Shown here in pieces: positions 63,159 through 64,000 of a stretch of 64,000 bases of DNA. The translations under genes were made by a program, and so were the position numbers. Within the stretch, counting starts at the first letter, position 1; each line of letters starts with the position of its first letter. Source of the stretch: Streptomyces sp. NBC_00461 (GTDB taxonomy: Bacteria > Actinomycetota > Actinomycetes > Streptomycetales > Streptomycetaceae); assembly GCF_036013935.1 (NCBI RefSeq), contig NZ_CP107902.1:2141001-2205000 (forward strand), in the 5' to 3' direction. The notes under the pieces were generated by a model. It saw only the letters and a program-made list of their open reading frames with translations, was not told where the DNA came from and did no database searches.

Positions 63159-64000
63159 CTAGCCGTCCGCCCGAGCCGTGGCCAGCAGCTCCTCCGCGTG
63201 CGCGCGGGCCGTCTCCGAGTCCTCCTGGCCGGCCAGCATCCGCGACAGCTCCCGCACGCGCTCCTCGCCCTCAAGGACCTTCACGCCGGACCGCGTCACG
63301 GACCCGTCGTTCGTCTTCTCGACCAGCAGCTGCCGGTCGGCGAACGCGGCCACCTGCGGAAGGTGGGTGACGACCACGACCTGCGCGGACTTGGCGAGCT
63401 TGGCAAGCCGGCGCCCGATCTCGACCGCCGCCTTGCCGCCGACGCCGGCGTCGACCTCGTCGAAGAGATACGTCGGCACGGGATCCGTCCCCGCGAACAC
63501 GACCTCCACGGCGAGCATCACGCGCGACAGCTCACCACCGGACGCGCCCTTGGCGATGGGCCGCGGCGGCGCCCCCGGGTGGGGGGCCAGCAGCAGTTCG
63601 ACCTCGTCGGCACCTGACGGCCCGTAGGCGACAGTACGACCGCCGACCTCCACGCCCTCCGGATCCTCGGTCTGCCGGATCTCGAACGACACGCGCGCGT
63701 GGGGCATGGCCAGCGAGGCGAGTTCCGCGGTCACGGCGGCCGCGAAGCGCTCCGCCGCCTCCGCCCGCGCATCCGTCAACGCCTGTGCCAGTCCGCCCAG
63801 TTCGGTCCGCAACGCGTCGCGCTCGGCGGTCAGCTCGTCGATCCGCTCGTCGTCACCGTCCAGCTCCGTCAGCCGCGTGGCACTCTGCTCGGCCCATGCC
63901 AGCACCGAGGCGACGTCCTCGCCGTACTTCCGCGTCAGCGCCCCGAGCGCGGCCCGTCGTTCCTCAACCGCCGCCAGCCGCAGGGGATCCGCGTCCAGAT
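63159..64000 (-). CDS. recN: DNA repair protein RecN, C-terminal part
   Basis: The last 280 codons, cut by the right edge of the window. The visible part starts within the coiled-coil arm (AVEERRAALGALTRKYGEDVASVLAWAEQSATRL) and contains the C-terminal SMC-like head: ASGGELSRVMLAVEVVF (signature), YLFDEVDAGVGGKAAVEIG (Walker B and D-loop) and VVVVTHLPQVAAFAD (switch His). RecN binds DNA ends and helps double-strand break repair. It precedes the MraY-like gene by 43 bases. No disruption is seen in the visible part. Confidence 0.95.
   Translation of the reverse strand, partial: LDADPLRLAAVEERRAALGALTRKYGEDVASVLAWAEQSATRLTELDGDDERIDELTAERDALRTELGGLAQALTDARAEAAERFAAAVTAELASLAMPHARVSFEIRQTEDPEGVEVGGRTVAYGPSGADEVELLLAPHPGAPPRPIAKGASGGELSRVMLAVEVVFAGTDPVPTYLFDEVDAGVGGKAAVEIGRRLAKLAKSAQVVVVTHLPQVAAFADRQLLVEKTNDGSVTRSGVKVLEGEERVRELSRMLAGQEDSETARAHAEELLATARADG

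Overview
The window is a high-GC actinobacterial chromosome segment, almost certainly Streptomyces. Codon usage is GC-rich, GTG starts are common, and short start/stop overlaps are frequent. Streptomyces-type families appear throughout: a streptogrisin precursor, a CvnD-like GTPase, a SepF paralogue, DUF5685, and Rpf-like LysM proteins. The order der-plsC-cmk-tyrA-aroH, then rluB-scpB-scpA-parA, ald, nudix, pyrG and recN matches the conserved actinobacterial core neighbourhood as I remember it from S. coelicolor and mycobacteria. No rRNA, tRNA, CRISPR array or insertion sequence was seen.

Layout. 1-201: start of a secreted serine protease on the minus strand. 411-8389: a probable sulfur-compound or cysteine-derivative scavenging locus with DUF1684, two LLM flavin monooxygenases, an amino-acid ABC transporter, an FAD/NAD(P) protein and a divergent binding protein. 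The binding-protein gene follows a Cys-ending leader peptide and an intrinsic terminator, which reads as cysteine-responsive attenuation. 8400-17431: orphan CvnD GTPase, Cys-rich DUF5685 protein, SepF paralogue, glutaryl-CoA dehydrogenase, a 182-bp tandem repeat that runs into an MFS exporter gene, a PIG-V-like mannosyltransferase, a PAP2 phosphatase and an I78 inhibitor. 17872-20482: stand-alone ctaD facing a WYL regulator. 20522-27426: a branched-chain-type ABC system with a LivH-LivM-LivG fusion and a LivF whose Walker A lysine is arginine. 27326-28810: two Rpf-like transglycosylases with LysM domains.

29343-35126: two unknown genes, then der, plsC, cmk, tyrA and aroH on the minus strand. 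35386-37074: a secreted protein, a DUF6529 membrane protein and a Rieske lipoprotein, probably a small redox unit. 37097-40281: two COG3541 nucleotidyltransferases, an ADP-ribosylglycohydrolase and a NUDIX-winged-helix protein with a palindromic operator, a possible NAD/ADP-ribose or RNA-end repair module. 40366-41126: a decayed DUF72 gene. 41127-44158: MFS exporter, TIGR03086 protein and an ECF sigma factor whose ribosome binding site overlaps a hairpin. 44285-49039: rluB, scpB, scpA, a ribbon-helix-helix-like protein and a ParA ATPase, a chromosome segregation block.

49420-64000: alanine dehydrogenase, a STAND/TPR protein, ADP-ribose pyrophosphatase, CTP synthase, a GH15 enzyme, a BBE-like flavoenzyme, a remnant of an LLM oxidoreductase, a PucR regulator, a GT4 glycosyltransferase, a MraY-like membrane protein and the C-terminal part of RecN. 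Most of this region is housekeeping. The less ordinary parts are the leader-attenuator locus, the COG3541/DraG/NUDIX module, the Liv fusion, two P-loops with Arg in place of Lys, and two decayed genes.
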